NCBI RefSeq assembly: GCF_014839805.1
Contig: NC_051128.1
Coordinates: 13,840,466-13,904,465 of the forward strand
Source of the DNA: Manduca sexta
Taxonomy: Eukaryota; Arthropoda; Insecta; Lepidoptera; Sphingidae
Length of the DNA stretch: 64,000 bases
Direction: 5' to 3'
This document shows positions 13,001 through 21,735 of this stretch, one piece after another. Below the pieces are notes generated by a model. The model was not told the origin of the DNA. It saw only the letters and a program-made list of their open reading frames with translations, and did no database searches. The translations under genes were made by a program, and so were the position numbers. Each line of letters begins with the position of its first letter. Within the stretch, counting starts at the first letter, position 1.

Positions 13001-14242
13001 TGGGACGTATTGGGAATTCGCTACAGAAGCTATTTGGTACAAAGTTCTACTGTATAAAAAGATATTAATATTATGAACTTATGGTATACAGTGATGGAGT
13101 AGTACCAAATAAAGCACTGATTCCCAAAGGGGTCCATGGAAGATTGACGGGGTTCTACGCTGGCGTGACCATAAAATGGAGGTCCACAATTTGTAAGTGG
13201 GGGTCCACCAAAATATATCTGGTTTGATAGTAAAGTACTAAAATGTTGGCTTGACTTCACCTATCAATGTAGGCAGATAATATGTTAAGCTCAGCGACTG
13301 TTACATTTAAAAACTTGCATATTCTGGGTAGTATGGTAGAAATTTAGCTGCAAGGTGTCCACCGGAACTATCAAAATTTTGCAAATGGTCTATGAGAAAA
13401 TAAGTTTGAGAACCACTGAAATAAAGGCAAAATCGAATGATACAGCAATTCTAAAGCCGGCAATACATGTCCGTCGAAATAAGATCTAGGCGTACGCATA
13501 TTTATATAAGACAATTGCTCCCATCGCCACCTACGGGCTTTATTGAGATTTTGCAAGTTGCCCAGACTGCAACAATTTTACTACAATTAAAAACATCTTT
13601 ACTTAACATCACTCGAACTGTATAAGTATAAAAGTAAAGAAATCCGTTGATTCTGAATTAAGTTCTAAATACGTTTTGAGACATAATTTTCCAAGTCTCA
13701 GTCTTATCAGAAATTCAGGTTAAATATTTAAAAAAATATTAGACAAGTCTTGATTGTTATTTCTATAAATACTGCATATTTCCGACCGTATATAAACAAT
13801 TGCAAAAAACTGATAAACTTACCACCGTTAAGTAAAAGTTTTCTTTGGCCAGTTTGGCGAAATAAGTGTAATCCATCGCATTCATTTTAAATGACTCATT
13901 TTTAAACTTGTCCGGAACAATATGAAATGTTTTATTAACTGTTGATGTCATTTCTGTTCTATCTTCATTGTAAACTTGCGCGTCGTTGAAATCCAAATTG
14001 ACGTTCGGCCCGTTGTAATCTTCACAATCGTATCTAAACTTGGATTCGAATTTTCTATGTTTAACCACATATTTATTGCGCGGGCAACATTTTGCGACAC
14101 ATGAATTAACAATATATTTTTCACCGTTTAAATTTTGTACACAATTATTATTTTCTTCGAACTTTTCCTCAGCAGCGACACGTACATAATTAGATATTTG
14201 AAAATAAATTAATAGGGCACCGTACAAACTGAATGGTGTCAT
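3863..14242 (-). CDS. mthl: Methuselah-like class B GPCR, gene A (7 exons found)
   Basis: A secreted-ectodomain, seven-helix receptor of the Methuselah family (class B-like GPCR, plasma membrane; ligand unknown). Joined exons are 14242-13823, 10685-10502, 7815-7639, 6916-6838, 5242-5055, 4574-4406 and 4049-3867 (or to the stop at 3863). Every junction is GT-AG and keeps frame, giving about 467 residues, close to the family's usual size. It has a signal peptide, a Cys-rich ectodomain with the family's KCCP motif, an ICL1 motif like LPNLRRNLGG, TM3 ending DIWWTFR, and TM6-TM7 with MGLSWVFEIL and TDIYNVFIG. The ECL1 Cys (KYCN) and ECL2 Cys (TGCFLD) form the expected disulphide pair. The start at 14242 is chosen because MTPFSLYGALLIYF aligns with the start of gene B; an upstream in-frame ATG at 14320 is the alternative. 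The stop at 3863 overlaps a good donor (CG|GTAAAT) at the position where gene C is spliced, so a further tail exon probably exists but was not found. Confidence 0.9.
4406..4574 (-). CDS. Gene A exon 6: TM5
   Basis: 169 nt, identical in length to exon 6 of B and C. The acceptor is GGTTTCAG|GTGGA and the donor is GCCAG|GTAAGA, phase 2. It encodes GGSKFLYLYIPMTIMISMN, then WLFFLMTAFNVWRLSRGT, then a polar intracellular loop 3 rich in Ser and Gln. Confidence 0.92.
4753..4829 (+). repeat. Helitron 3'-end fragment
   Basis: Matches the common tail ...TTTATCCCGAAAAACT...CACGTAAAAGCTAG followed by T. It lies in gene A intron 5. Confidence 0.5.
5055..5242 (-). CDS. Gene A exon 5: ICL2, TM4 and ECL2
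   Basis: 188 nt, the same length as in gene B. The acceptor is TTCTTTAG|GAGTT and the donor is AGATG|GTAAGT, phase 1. It encodes SYAKSRSIGRREDRKRFIKY, then CLYAYGLPLIMTIALGIL (TM4), then ECL2 with GATGCFLDG. This exon has no long clean open frame of its own because it is short and flanked by stops. Confidence 0.9.
5243..6015. other. Gene A intron 4, mostly featureless
   Basis: AT-rich intron. The only distinct item is a GA-rich tract at 5505-5540 (GAGAGAGAGAGCGAGAGAGG). No exon signals were found. Confidence 0.5.
6020..6270 (+). repeat. SINE family 2 (GGTAGGATATATTTTATA), copy 1
   Basis: About 250 bp. The head is TTGCTGGTGGTAGGATATAT, the body has CCGGTTCCAAAAGGCCGGCA and GGTAATCATCTCTCGTCAGT, and the tail is CTCACCATCAGGCGCAGTGG ending in A-rich sequence. 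Full copies are also at 15944, 43120 and 47452, with a truncated one at 58146. Confidence 0.75.
6570..6715 (-). repeat. LINE 3' end fragment
   Basis: TTTATTTATTTATTACAC, then GCGGACTTAATGCCGAAGGC, then ATTCTCTACCAGTCAACC. It resembles a widespread lepidopteran non-LTR 3' region read on the minus strand. The assignment is by memory of the pattern and not by a search. Confidence 0.45.
6838..6916 (-). CDS. Gene A exon 4: TM3
   Basis: 79 nt, exactly the length of the matching exon in genes B and C. The acceptor is TTGTTGCAG|CAATGG and the donor is TTTAG|GTAAGT, phase 2. It encodes AMATYFFFMSSFCWMNVMS then IDIWWTFR. The FCWMNVMxxDIWWTFR pattern is the strongest family signature in the window. Confidence 0.92.
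7228..7474 (-). repeat. Helitron-like non-autonomous element, 5' part
   Basis: On the minus strand it begins TCTATACTATTATATAAAGC, continues AGTTTGTTTGTTTGAACGCG, and later has GGTTAAATTTATGCAACAAT. This is the conserved head of lepidopteran Helitron-type repeats; the CTAG end is missing. Confidence 0.55.
7639..7815 (-). CDS. Gene A exon 3: TM1, ICL1 and TM2
   Basis: 177 nt, phase 1 in and 1 out. The acceptor follows a run of T (TTTTTCAG|CCGAT) and the donor is TTAG|GTGAGT. It encodes ADLLTSFFLLLVFVVYLLLP, then NLRRNLGGKIVMAY, then TM2, and ends at ECL1 with KYCNVLG, whose Cys is the expected disulphide partner of ECL2. Confidence 0.9.
7990..8700 (-). pseudogene. Tc1/mariner transposase pseudogene
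   Basis: The minus strand encodes LNSIEHVWDLLDRRILK followed by IPQEHIRRIIRSMSCRCQAV and RAYKRHT, the C-terminal part of a Tc1-like DDE transposase; the acidic third residue region is near LNSIEHVW. An overlapping second frame (8448-8711) holds ISNYSQHHEIRVMAFHEP, which belongs just upstream, so a frameshift separates them. The N-terminal half is absent. The AT tail 7990-8240 matches 70-285 inverted. Confidence 0.75.
8698..8935 (+). repeat. Interspersed repeat pair, copy 1
   Basis: Shares GAGGTTCGTA, TTGCCCTCAGCATG, GGTTGCGAGCGC, GTATAAGCCGATC and GGCTAATAAACGTAG with 33505-33790, in the same order and orientation. Its class is unknown. Confidence 0.6.
8940..9630. other. Gene A intron 2, no features seen
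   Basis: AT-rich, noncoding. No repeats or splice-supported exon were recognised. Confidence 0.5.
9635..9790 (+). repeat. Diverged Tc1 3'-tail fragment
   Basis: Contains TTCGCCAACAATATACAATT and an AT-rich tail ending in TATCTAATTGTAGTTA, resembling the Tc1 tail at 140-285 (TTCGCCGACAATGTACATTT). Distant match. Confidence 0.4.
9895..10345. mobile_element. Element bounded by GGATAnCCGG clusters, possibly hAT
   Basis: Two clusters of the motif CCGGATA/TATCCGG (9915-9990 and 10250-10345) bracket about 260 bp of lower repeat content. A minus frame with SSRIILSQRNTLHHVSTT faintly recalls the C-terminus of hAT transposases. Subterminal motif clusters of this sort are usual for hAT elements, but no clear terminal repeat or target duplication was found. 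Confidence 0.35.
10502..10685 (-). CDS. Gene A exon 2: second half of ectodomain
   Basis: 184 nt. The acceptor is TTTCATTTCAG|GGTGG and the donor is TACG|GTAAGA, phase 1. It encodes GGNVYREKPNFYDRWHVW, then FCIDYFM, and ends in NRSVKFYQIYG. The FCxDY motif recurs in exon 2 of gene B (FFCVDY) and gene C (YCIDT). Only about 32 nt of intron separate the acceptor from a SINE at 10718. Confidence 0.9.
10718..11040 (+). repeat. SINE family 1, copy 2
   Basis: Nearly full length, with an A-rich end at 11029-11040. Its head lies 32 bp outside the acceptor of gene A exon 2, so the intron's 3' end was built next to the insertion. Confidence 0.75.
11072..11602. repeat. Degenerate Helitron-like repeats
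   Basis: The right part ends on the plus strand with GCGGGCGAAATCGCG and ACACCTAG|T, a usual Helitron 3' end. The left part (11072-11300) resembles the same body on the minus strand. The head is lost. Confidence 0.45.
11603..12020. other. Gene A intron 1, no features seen
   Basis: AT-rich, no recognised repeat or exon. Confidence 0.45.
12024..12431. mobile_element. MITE with AAATGAAACCACATA inverted ends
   Basis: About 408 bp. The left end has TTTTGACATGGCGTTATTAA then ATGAAACCACATACT, and the right end carries the inverse (AGTATGTGGTTTCATTTAGT then AACGCAATGTCAAAA). A partial relative lies at 48165-48318. The target duplication is unclear. Confidence 0.6.
12432..13106. other. Gene A intron 1, no features seen
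   Basis: No repeat, exon or structured element was recognised. Confidence 0.45.
13115..13418. mobile_element. hAT-type MITE with perfect 8-bp target duplication
   Basis: 304 bp. The right end read inward is CAGTGGTTCTCAAACTTA, and the left end is CACTGATTCCCAAAGG. It is flanked by AAATAAAG at 13107-13114 and again at 13419-13426. CAGTGGTTCTCAA-type ends with an 8-bp duplication define hAT. Diverged relatives are at 23490-23690 and 25520-25790. Confidence 0.85.
13427..13822. other. Start of gene A intron 1, no features seen
   Basis: Between the hAT MITE and the exon 1 donor nothing else was recognised. Confidence 0.45.
13823..14242 (-). CDS. Gene A exon 1: signal peptide and Cys-rich ectodomain
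   Basis: It begins with a hydrophobic leader (MTPFSLYGALLIYFQ) and then a charged stretch EEKFEENNNC. The Methuselah N-terminal signature follows: NSCVAKCCPRNKYV, then YDCEDYNG, then a conserved VYNEDRT. Potential N-glycosylation sites are NKT and NES. The exon ends in ...NFYLTV at the donor GTG|GTAAGT, phase 0. The open frame extends in frame to an ATG at 14320, which would add 26 residues without signal-like character. Confidence 0.88.
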
Positions 14243-14421
14243 CGCGTTTGTGGTCGATTTCGTATTAAAACCTGTGCCACTGTTTATCACGTTATTAGTC
14301 AGTAAAATAAGGTAAATCATTACCTATTTTAGAATAACAAGGATTGCTGCAGTAAATTAAATACTCAAACGGGAATAACTGTGCACTTAATTAATTTTAC
14401 TTTCTGTTTTCTTCTCGCATG

Positions 14422-14428
14422 TTATATA
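14422..14428 (-). promoter_or_regulatory. Possible TATA box of gene A
   Basis: A TATATAA on the minus strand lies about 100 bp before the upstream ATG and 180 bp before the preferred start. A more CpG-rich patch (14460-14520) follows upstream of it. The position is plausible, but no initiator was recognised. Confidence 0.25.
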
Positions 14429-14599
14429 TTTTTTACCAATGAAGATAGGAGCATATCGCTCGCATAGGATGCGTCACGTGTGTACTCCGCCTACATGGGG
14501 TCACGACGCGCCGCCCAAACGTTGTTAACACTGCGGATTTATGTAGTTCAACATGCTGACATGGTACACGTCATAGATAACACTTTATATCCTAAGTTG

Positions 14600-15550
14600 C
14601 ACATGACACATTTTACTCGCAACCTACTGTAGCTTAAACTTAATTGTGAAACTGTTGATTAGTTGATAACTGCATTAATAAAATTTTACTATTACAGTCA
14701 CCGTTAAAGCCCTTAAAGGCTTTGTCTTTGTCGAGCCTAAGCCGATAGGCGTGCTTTCTATTGCATAAGGAATAAGGATACCACTGAATAGTTGTCGTCA
14801 GATTGACTTTGCATAAATGATGTCCTGCCAATCTAGGCAGAGCAATACTCCTTTGCAGAATTCCTATTCGTCCCCCATAAAATCTATACCACACTCGCAA
14901 TTCTGCTGAGAGCATAGCTGTTCATGAGTATGGTACTTACTATATCTTCTATAGAAGATTTCTATTATAATAAACGCTGAACTTAATAAGACTAGAAGTG
15001 GTATTCTCATCGGTTTAATTTCAGAGAGTCCAGTAAGCTACATATCAGTGTTACACGCATCAACTGTTGAACATTGCAGTCTCTTATTGTTCGTTATTAC
15101 GTTTTAATTAATTACTAATGACACGAAATAAAACGCAATTCACTGCTAACATTAAACTTTCACTTCTATTTTCACATTTTGCATAGTAGCATCACCTCAT
15201 GCGAGCCGGTCCGGAGTTTTACCACTCACAAACATAAATTTTACCAGATTTCTAGTCAGCGAATGTTCGAGTCGAGTTGTATCAGCACTATTTCTATTCT
15301 TGCAGTCAAGAACTCCACGATCACTTATGGAATGATAAACTTTAAATAAAATTGAATATTATTAAAACACAAAAGAAGGTTCGTAAAATTTTGATAAAAT
15401 TAAAAAAAACAAAGCGTGCGACTATAATCTACTTCATTAAAACTAACGACATATAATATTTTGAGCGAACCAATCAGACGATAGTTATCGTTGTATTTCC
15501 GTTTTGCAAAGATTTACTAATCCGTCGTGTTTTAATTCAATTCATTACTT
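14600..15550. other. Intergenic, A to B, unidentified
   Basis: A minus-strand frame at 14640-14915 looks transposon-like (DKDKAFKGFNGDC) but matches nothing I can name. The rest is AT-rich with no features. Confidence 0.35.
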
Positions 15551-15554
15551 TTTG

Positions 15555-15790
15555 TCACCTTTCATTTTGTATGTAGTAAGTTGTTACATATCCGATTAAA
15601 AGAATAAATGCTAGGCACTGTTCTTACCGATTTGAAGAACATTATAGCAGTGTTATTATGAATTACTCATTGTTAGCTTTCATTTTGTGCTTTCATCAAC
15701 TTACTACTTATAAGTTGTTGCATATCCGATGAATAAATGCCGGCATTGTTTGTTTTCCGGTTTGAAGAACATTGTAATTATGAAATTTAA
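15555..15790. repeat. Degenerate tandem duplication, ~120-bp unit
   Basis: Two units share the order CATTTTGT, AAGTTGTTRCATATCCGAT, GAATAAATGC, and TTTGAAGAACATT. They begin near 15562 and 15682. Confidence 0.55.
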
Positions 15791-15943
15791 TATGTAACGT
15801 GTAAAACCACAAGGTGACGAGCCTAGTATAATGCCAAGCAGTGTTATGTAAACCAAAGTTTAGGAAGTGTTGTCGCTGTATAAACAGCGAGTAACGTACT
15901 GTTTTCATTGATTTGTAAAATAAATATATAGGGTAAAACCAGT

Positions 15944-16202
15944 ATTGCTGGTGGTAGGATATATTTTATATTCGCCCGGATAACGACCACCGTACACAAG
16001 ATGATAAAATCAGTCATAGTGGCTCATGTAAGTGTATAGCGTTCCAGGATCAGCCTGTGTATATCCGGTTCCAAAAGGTCGGCATAACTGTGTCGACTGT
16101 TGAGGGGTAATCATTTTTCGTCAGTCGACAGTCTATTGGACCACACTACACTTACCATCAGGTGCAGTGGGGTCACTTTGTTGTGCCCGCATAAAAAAAA
16201 AA
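15944..16202 (+). repeat. SINE family 2, copy 2
   Basis: Full copy, with head TTGCTGGTGGTAGGATATAT and an A-rich tail at 16193-16202. Confidence 0.75.
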
Positions 16203-16335
16203 CATATATTCAAATATAAGGAGTCGTATCATACAGATTATATATATACAGAATATTTTCTGTTACTTTTACTTTTATACTATGTAGTCGAAGGAAATGT
16301 GGCAAAACAATGAACAGTTTAAATATAGATTCATA

Positions 16336-16599
16336 CCCCTTATTCATAGACGTTATGTATCTAAGGACGGAGCATTATGATTACAAGTCTGTTTCTCAGT
16401 GCTGACGGCATAACAGCCTTCGCAGTGCGTAGACATAGGGCCGTTGTGATTGGCTAATATTGAGATACAACTTGAATCTAGTTGGTTGTCAGATAAACAA
16501 AGCTGAACCAACAGCAAGCTGTCAGATAAAAAAAAGTCACAAACTTGTTATCACAGCAATGCTTCGTCCTTATATAAATAACGTCTATGAATAAGGGGG
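16336..16599. mobile_element. PIF/Harbinger-type MITE, ATA target duplication
   Basis: 264 bp with ends CCCCTTATTCATAGACGTTA and the inverse. It is flanked by ATA at 16333-16335 and 16600-16602. The core block with AGTGCGTAGACATAGGGCCG matches 3561-3770 in reverse. It carries an extra internal segment (16470-16540). Confidence 0.75.
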
Positions 16600-16819
16600 A
16601 TAGCGTTTATCGGTTCGACGAATGGATCTGGGCTGGAATATTTAGGTCAGCACAGGCACGGTGGAAAAGCAAACGCTTGTATTAAGGCACCTCTCCGAGC
16701 AAATGGCTATGAACAATTCATTTCATACTTGTCCGGTTACTTGAGTGAATATCCAAAGATTAACGAATAATTTCTTTAAAAATAGTTTTTGTTTTCTTTG
16801 AAATTTGTAAACCCATAAA

Positions 16820-17045
16820 AAGAAAGAATGAAAAGAAGGAAAAGGAAGAAAAGGAAGAAAAGAAAGAAAAGGAAGAAAAGGTAGAAAAGGAAGAAAAAAA
16901 AGAAAGGAAATAAAAGAAAGAAAAGGAAGAAAAGAAAGAAAAGAAAGAAAAGAAAGAAAAGAAAGAAAAGAAAGAAAAGAAAGAAAAGAAAGAAAAGAAA
17001 GAAAAGAAAGAAAAGAAAGAAAAGAAAGAAATAGAAAGAAAAGAA
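16820..17045. repeat. Purine minisatellite, 9-bp unit AAAAGAAAG
   Basis: About 225 bp of nearly pure A/G on the plus strand. The unit AAAAGAAAG repeats many times, with G-containing variants at the left end. On the minus strand it creates a spurious open frame of repeated Phe-Leu-Ser. Confidence 0.9.
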
Positions 17046-17199
17046 ATTCATTTTGCAACAAACACAAATTACATAACCATAACAAACAAGCAAGCGAAAC
17101 AGACAAAAAACATTATAACTAAAACAGACAAAAAAAAGGCTCCAACTCAGCCTACAAAATATTACTTATCATGTCTAATAGTATTGGTTTGTTATATTT

Positions 17200-17979
17200 A
17201 TTTATAGTGTTTGTTGCAAATTAAAACATGCACTTTATTTTTTTATTTATTTAAATAAGATAAGATTCTCCACCATTACACACATTTCTTGTTTATAGTA
17301 TAAAAGCAGTAAAGTCACATGTATATACCAATTACCAATTATAGAAGTACACAACACTCAAAAATTAATACGCAATGTTCATATTTTTATAAAAAACAAA
17401 AAATAACTAATACTTAAATCTACCAACTAATAATGACTAAGCAAACATAAATATATTATGTAGAGCATTTTATAAATTTGTACTTAATGCTAATTTGTTA
17501 AGTTTAGATTTACGAAGGTACGCAATGATAGTGGGATTAGATTAAATTTTGTTTGAGGTGTTCTAATATTTTTTCTTATAAATGTTTCGTGAATCATAAA
17601 ATATGTCTATTTTGGGGTTGATTTTATTAACAAAGTTATAAGAAATGCACATTCTGGATATGGGCACCTGTGAACCTAGATTGGTTCTAGACGATGGCGG
17701 GCAAAATGTGTTTTTTGTCGAATATTTAGGTATATTGGACAGTAAGAAATTGCATTCCATCTCCGAGTTTACCATTTTGTATAAAAATAAGAAGTCGTGG
17801 AAACTACTGCGTTGACGAAGCGATATCATTTTAAAGAAAGGCATGCGTTGACTGTAAGAGCACCTGTGGGAGATACCGGGATTCGCAAAGGCTAGGAAGT
17901 GATGGATCTGTGTGAATGAGCGTTGTATATTTTCAATTCTGTAAGAATGTATAGGGTAAGTAACACAATTGTCATTCAT
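17200..17979 (-). pseudogene. Jockey-type LINE, ORF2 C-terminus and 3' region
   Basis: The minus strand encodes RIENIQRSFTQ, FFKMISLRQRSSFHDFLFLY, KMVNSEMECNFLLSNI, and FCPPSSRTNLGSQVPISRM. This is the C-terminal domain after the reverse transcriptase in Jockey-like non-LTR elements (family knowledge). It is 5'-truncated. The 3' part, 17200-17560, is AT-rich with a TTTATTTATTT run. Confidence 0.75.
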
Positions 17980-18089
17980 AATGGAATTTATTTAACTGGT
18001 ATGAAACATTGTGTTTTCAAAGTTAATAAATCTTATTTATTTATTCATTTACCTTACTTCGTAGTATCGTACGTGTTATCTTATATCTT

Positions 18090-18345
18090 ACTTATAAATA
18101 CGAACCTTGTAAAAAAATTTGTCTGTTTATTAGAAGTAAACTCAGAAATTGTTAAACGGCTTTCGATGAAATTTGACATACGGGATGACCATGTCCTTAC
18201 AACATAGACTTTTTATCCCAATAATTGGCACCCAAAATACAAATAGGGGCCTGTATGTTAATCCAGGACATAGGTAGACCATGTGTGCCAAGTATCATCT
18301 TAATCCGTTTAATATTTTCTGAGATTACCTCTAACAAATAATAAT
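18090..18345 (+). repeat. Degenerate interspersed repeat
   Basis: Contains TTTTTATCCCAATAATTGG and CAAGTATCATCTTAATCCGTT, motifs of the Helitron-type body. It ends against the SINE at 18346. Confidence 0.35.
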
Positions 18346-18662
18346 AATAATATCAGCCCTGTATTATATACTTGCCCACTGCTGAGCACGGGCCTCCTCT
18401 ACTACTGAGAGGGATTAGGCCTTAGTCCACCACGCTGGCCTAGTGCGGATTGGTAGACTTCACACACCTTCGAAATTCCTATAGAGAACTTCTCGGATAT
18501 GCAGGTTTCCTCACGATGTTTTTCCTTCACCGTTAAAGCGAACGATAAATTCACAAAGAATATACACATGATTTTTTTTTAGAAAAGTCAGAGGTGTGTG
18601 CCCTTGGGATTTGAACCTGCGGACATTCCTCTTGGCAGACCGTTCCAACTAGGCTATCGCCG
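18346..18662 (-). repeat. tRNA-derived SINE, near full length
   Basis: On the minus strand the head is GGCGATAGCCTAGTTGG (A box) and GGTTCAAATCCCAAGG (B box). The body follows with GTGAGGAAACCTGCA, CCTCTCAGTAGTAGAGGAGG, and CAGGGCTGATATTATTATT. It is a pol III-type retroposon of the common lepidopteran class. Truncated relatives are at 26690, 49680, 51520, 55745 and 62400. Confidence 0.8.
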
Positions 18663-18839
18663 CTTTTTTTTTTAACAAATAGCTTTCCAATAAATAAAAT
18701 GGGAAATAATATAATTTGAGAATCTGACTGTTATCCCAAGGTAATTCGTGTCGGTCTCCACACCCAATGCACGCTTATGTACTGAGGGACATTTGTCGAG
18801 GCCCTAGGCACGCAGTGTGTATAGGTACCTCATGGTTTC

Positions 18840-19085
18840 CAGTTTTATTTATTTATTTATAATTAGGAAAACCAGTAGTTGTTACATTATAACTAGCTCC
18901 AATAACATATATCAGTAATAATAGGCTTAAATGCATAAAATTTTAAGGTGTCACAGCATGCATTGACAAAAAAATAATAACACCAGTATTAATATTAACT
19001 ATACATAAACCATTAAAACGTACTTTTTTTTACAAATAAAAATAGCAACTACATTAAATTTTAATTAGTTTCAAGAAAAAGAGGA
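18840..19085. repeat. Possible LINE 3' tail
   Basis: A TTTATTTATTTAT run followed by AT-rich sequence like the tail of the Jockey LINE at 17220. Weak. Confidence 0.3.
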
Positions 19086-19179
19086 TGGGGACTTTATGAT
19101 ATTTAAAAACAATGAGCAAATTATAAGTATAATAGTAAAGACTTATAAGTTTCGGAAAACAGTTACAGTTATATATCCT

Positions 19180-19345
19180 AGCCTTCTCCTCTCCTCCCAC
19201 CCTAAGAGGTTTCCTTATCCTTCGCCCACACTTCCTTCCCAATTCCTCCCAACTTTCCTCCAGGACCCTGCAGTCGCTAAGCCGGGGGATTCCAGGAACC
19301 CATTCGCGAGTTTCCCCCAGTGTTGACTGTGGGGCCAGATACCAA
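19180..19345 (+). repeat. C-rich LINE-derived patch
   Basis: Pyrimidine-rich CTTCCTTCCCAATTCCTCCC followed by GCCGGGGGATTCCAGGAAC and CAGTGTTGACTGTGG. It looks like a non-LTR 3' region, but the family is uncertain. Confidence 0.35.
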
Positions 19346-19349
19346 AAAA

Positions 19350-20320
19350 ATACTGACTGTTAAATAGATGGCGCTAGTATCTTACAAGTGCCGCTGCGAA
19401 TCGCAATTCAGTGTTTCAGGGACCTTTGTAGCGAGGTCTTTTCATCGCGAACAATTTATATTTATATGAAAATTATTTACTAAAATCTTAATTAGGGCAC
19501 TTTCACACGTAATTGCGTATTGATATTGACACGGCAGTGAGCAGCTGGCTTAAGAATTTAATACTTATCTTACTCGCAAGATTTAAGTTTAAACTAATTT
19601 GTCGACAATTTTATAACCAGAAATATAAGGAATAATTCTGTACTCGGTGATGTTACTGAATCTTTATGTAAAAGTTCCCAATGTGTAATTCGCAAAAGTT
19701 AAACATGGAAATACATGACATATGACCAGATTATGTTGATAAAGTGAGCTATAATTAGCCAAGCAAGAAAGCTAGATGAGCATCATTATTACATACATTA
19801 TAACAACGATTTACTTATCCTAAGATCCAATATAAGACCTTATACCTAATCTATTCGAACATTTTTCAAACTATCGATCGTAACACTAACATTATAATAT
19901 AAAGCTTATCGAATATGTATATTTACAAAATTAAGTACAAAACTCATCGAAAGTTTTGTGAATACTGATTCGTGCAAGAAAAAGTCTATCTTAGTTAATA
20001 GTAGTAGTAAAGTAAAAGTAATAAGTAGTAGTAAAGTCAAGTAAATAACATAGAACTCGATTGCTATCCGTGAACTTGAACAGACGGGCGCAATTTTTTT
20101 TTTATAATTACTCCGCTCTATCGTAATTAGTGTAAACAATACTAATTTCTAAAGAGAGAGTCATAAGGTCGCAATTTGTATAAGTGATCGACGATCGTAT
20201 AAGGACAGTGACTAGGGTCACAACTCTGGAGTGATAAAGACAATTGCAATTTTTCGTCTCTTTCTAACATAGACATTAATTGCAAAATATGGTGATACTC
20301 TCAACAGTTATTTTTTTTTC
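19350..20320. other. Intergenic, A to B, no features seen
   Basis: AT-rich with no coding or repeat evidence I can name. Confidence 0.45.
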
Positions 20321-20371
20321 TCGTAGGTACCCACCCGACTAATTATTTCTCATATCTTCGCAACATCTGTC

Positions 20372-20610
20372 ACCATGAATCAGATGAGGACGCCTCCATA
20401 TGATAGTGGATCTCAGCCGGATTTATCAAAAGTACATGATCGGGATGCAAATTCCTCGGTCACCATGCGTAAGAGAAAAAAAAATGGACAATGAATACAC
20501 AGAAACTCTTTCTAATTTTCGTTCTGAAATCATGTTTACGCTAAAAGATTTCGCCCAAGACAAAAAGTTGTTTATCAGCTCTGTCAGCGGATGTAAAGCA
20601 GGTGATTAAC
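20372..20610 (+). pseudogene. LINE ORF1 N-terminus fragment
   Basis: The plus strand starts MNQMRTPPYDSGSQPDLSK, then VTMRKRKK, and in a shifted frame ETLSNFRSEIMFTLKDFAQD. The Pro/Ser-rich start followed by a basic run and a helical FRSEI segment recalls ORF1 of lepidopteran non-LTR elements. A frameshift near 20485 separates the parts. Confidence 0.5.
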
Positions 20611-20814
20611 TAAATAAATACAATTAAAATAACTCAGGAAACTCTTGAACGCGATCAGTTCAGATCAGTCCTCTTTCATAAGTTAATATTATTATACCCT
20701 CAATAAATTATTTTTATGTTGTTCACGGAGAATTAAACTATTGTAATTCACGTTAACTTCTTTTCAGCATTAGAGGTCAGTATCATTCGATTTATATTTC
20801 TATACTTTTTTTTT

Positions 20815-21235
20815 TGATTTCGCGGAGAAAGTGCTTATGACTACCGCCCTGCCTTCATGGGGGGCGACTGGGCGGATATGTTGGGGTCACCGTGCCTTAC
20901 GACCCGCCGTTGAGCCGCCCGGATTTCATGATGATATTCAGGCGACCGCCAGGTCGAGTCCCTAACCTATATACAACGCACGACATACCAACTAAAATCC
21001 GTGGTGGCCCTCTTCGGCGCATTAGGAATGGCAACGGGCTTCTTCTAACGAAAGTGTCTAAGCCGTCATCCGCAGCCGCCCCAGCGCGGTGCCACCTGGT
21101 ATAGCCCGTCTCTTATGAGGGGGGGTGGAGGTCTCAAAAGCCCCCACGCAACCGAAGGACGCTCTCAGCATCAGCGGCAGCATGAGGTCTACTTCCCATG
21201 CTACCGTCCATCCCGGGGGTCACAACAATTAGTAT
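20815..21235 (+). repeat. GC-rich LINE-derived segment
   Basis: GC-rich block starting TTTCGCGGAGAAAGTGCTTA, then ACTACCGCCC, GGGGTCACCGTGCCTTACGA, and ending with GCCCCCACGCAACCGAAGGA. The first 90 bp recur at 23545-23640 in the same orientation. Confidence 0.5.
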
Positions 21236-21539
21236 AAGTAGCTTAGGTTCTTATAAATGTAAAATAAATGTACATGACTGCTTATTGCACAGTAAAATAA
21301 AAAAAAATAACGTAATCTACTCTAGGCCGGTAACCAAAACTCCTCTGGAATTGTTTAAGTCTATGATATAAATCAATTCTTCGTCAGTACACCTAGATAT
21401 AAGGAAACCGATACGCCTGTACACTTTTTTACTTTTTAGAGGTGCGTGTGACATTGTTGTTTATTCGAGCGTATAAATTCTAGAAGCCATTATTATAAAT
21501 TCAATACTGTTGCTCGAAGAACCGATGGCAGTTGAGGTC

Positions 21540-21735
21540 GAAAGGATCTAGAGTGGAGGCCATGTACAGGCAAGCGAAATGTCGAACGCTCGCCTACAAG
21601 GTGGACGGACGACCTGGCTAATGTCGCAGGAAGTCGCTGGATGCAGGCCGCTTCAAACAGGTCGACGTGGAGATCCTTGCGGGAGGCCTATGTTCAGCAG
21701 TGGACTTCCTGTGGCTGAGATGATGATGCATCATC
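21540..21735 (+). pseudogene. RTE-type LINE ORF2 C-terminus
   Basis: The frame gives WTDDLANVAGSRWMQAA, then WRSLREAYVQQWTS, then a GATGATG tail. This is the typical C-terminal end of RTE-clade reverse transcriptases (family knowledge). A short palindrome (GCTGAGATGATG...CATCATCTCAGC) lies at its 3' end. Confidence 0.7.

Noticed and set aside
16723..17106. Long minus-strand frame of repeated Phe-Leu-Ser
   Set aside because: It is a by-product of the 9-bp purine minisatellite, with no flanking coding signal.
19360..19450. Possible terminal exon of gene B (acceptor TTCGCAG followed by a short frame)
   Set aside because: The 11-codon reading has no GPCR-tail character, and gene B already has an end closer by.
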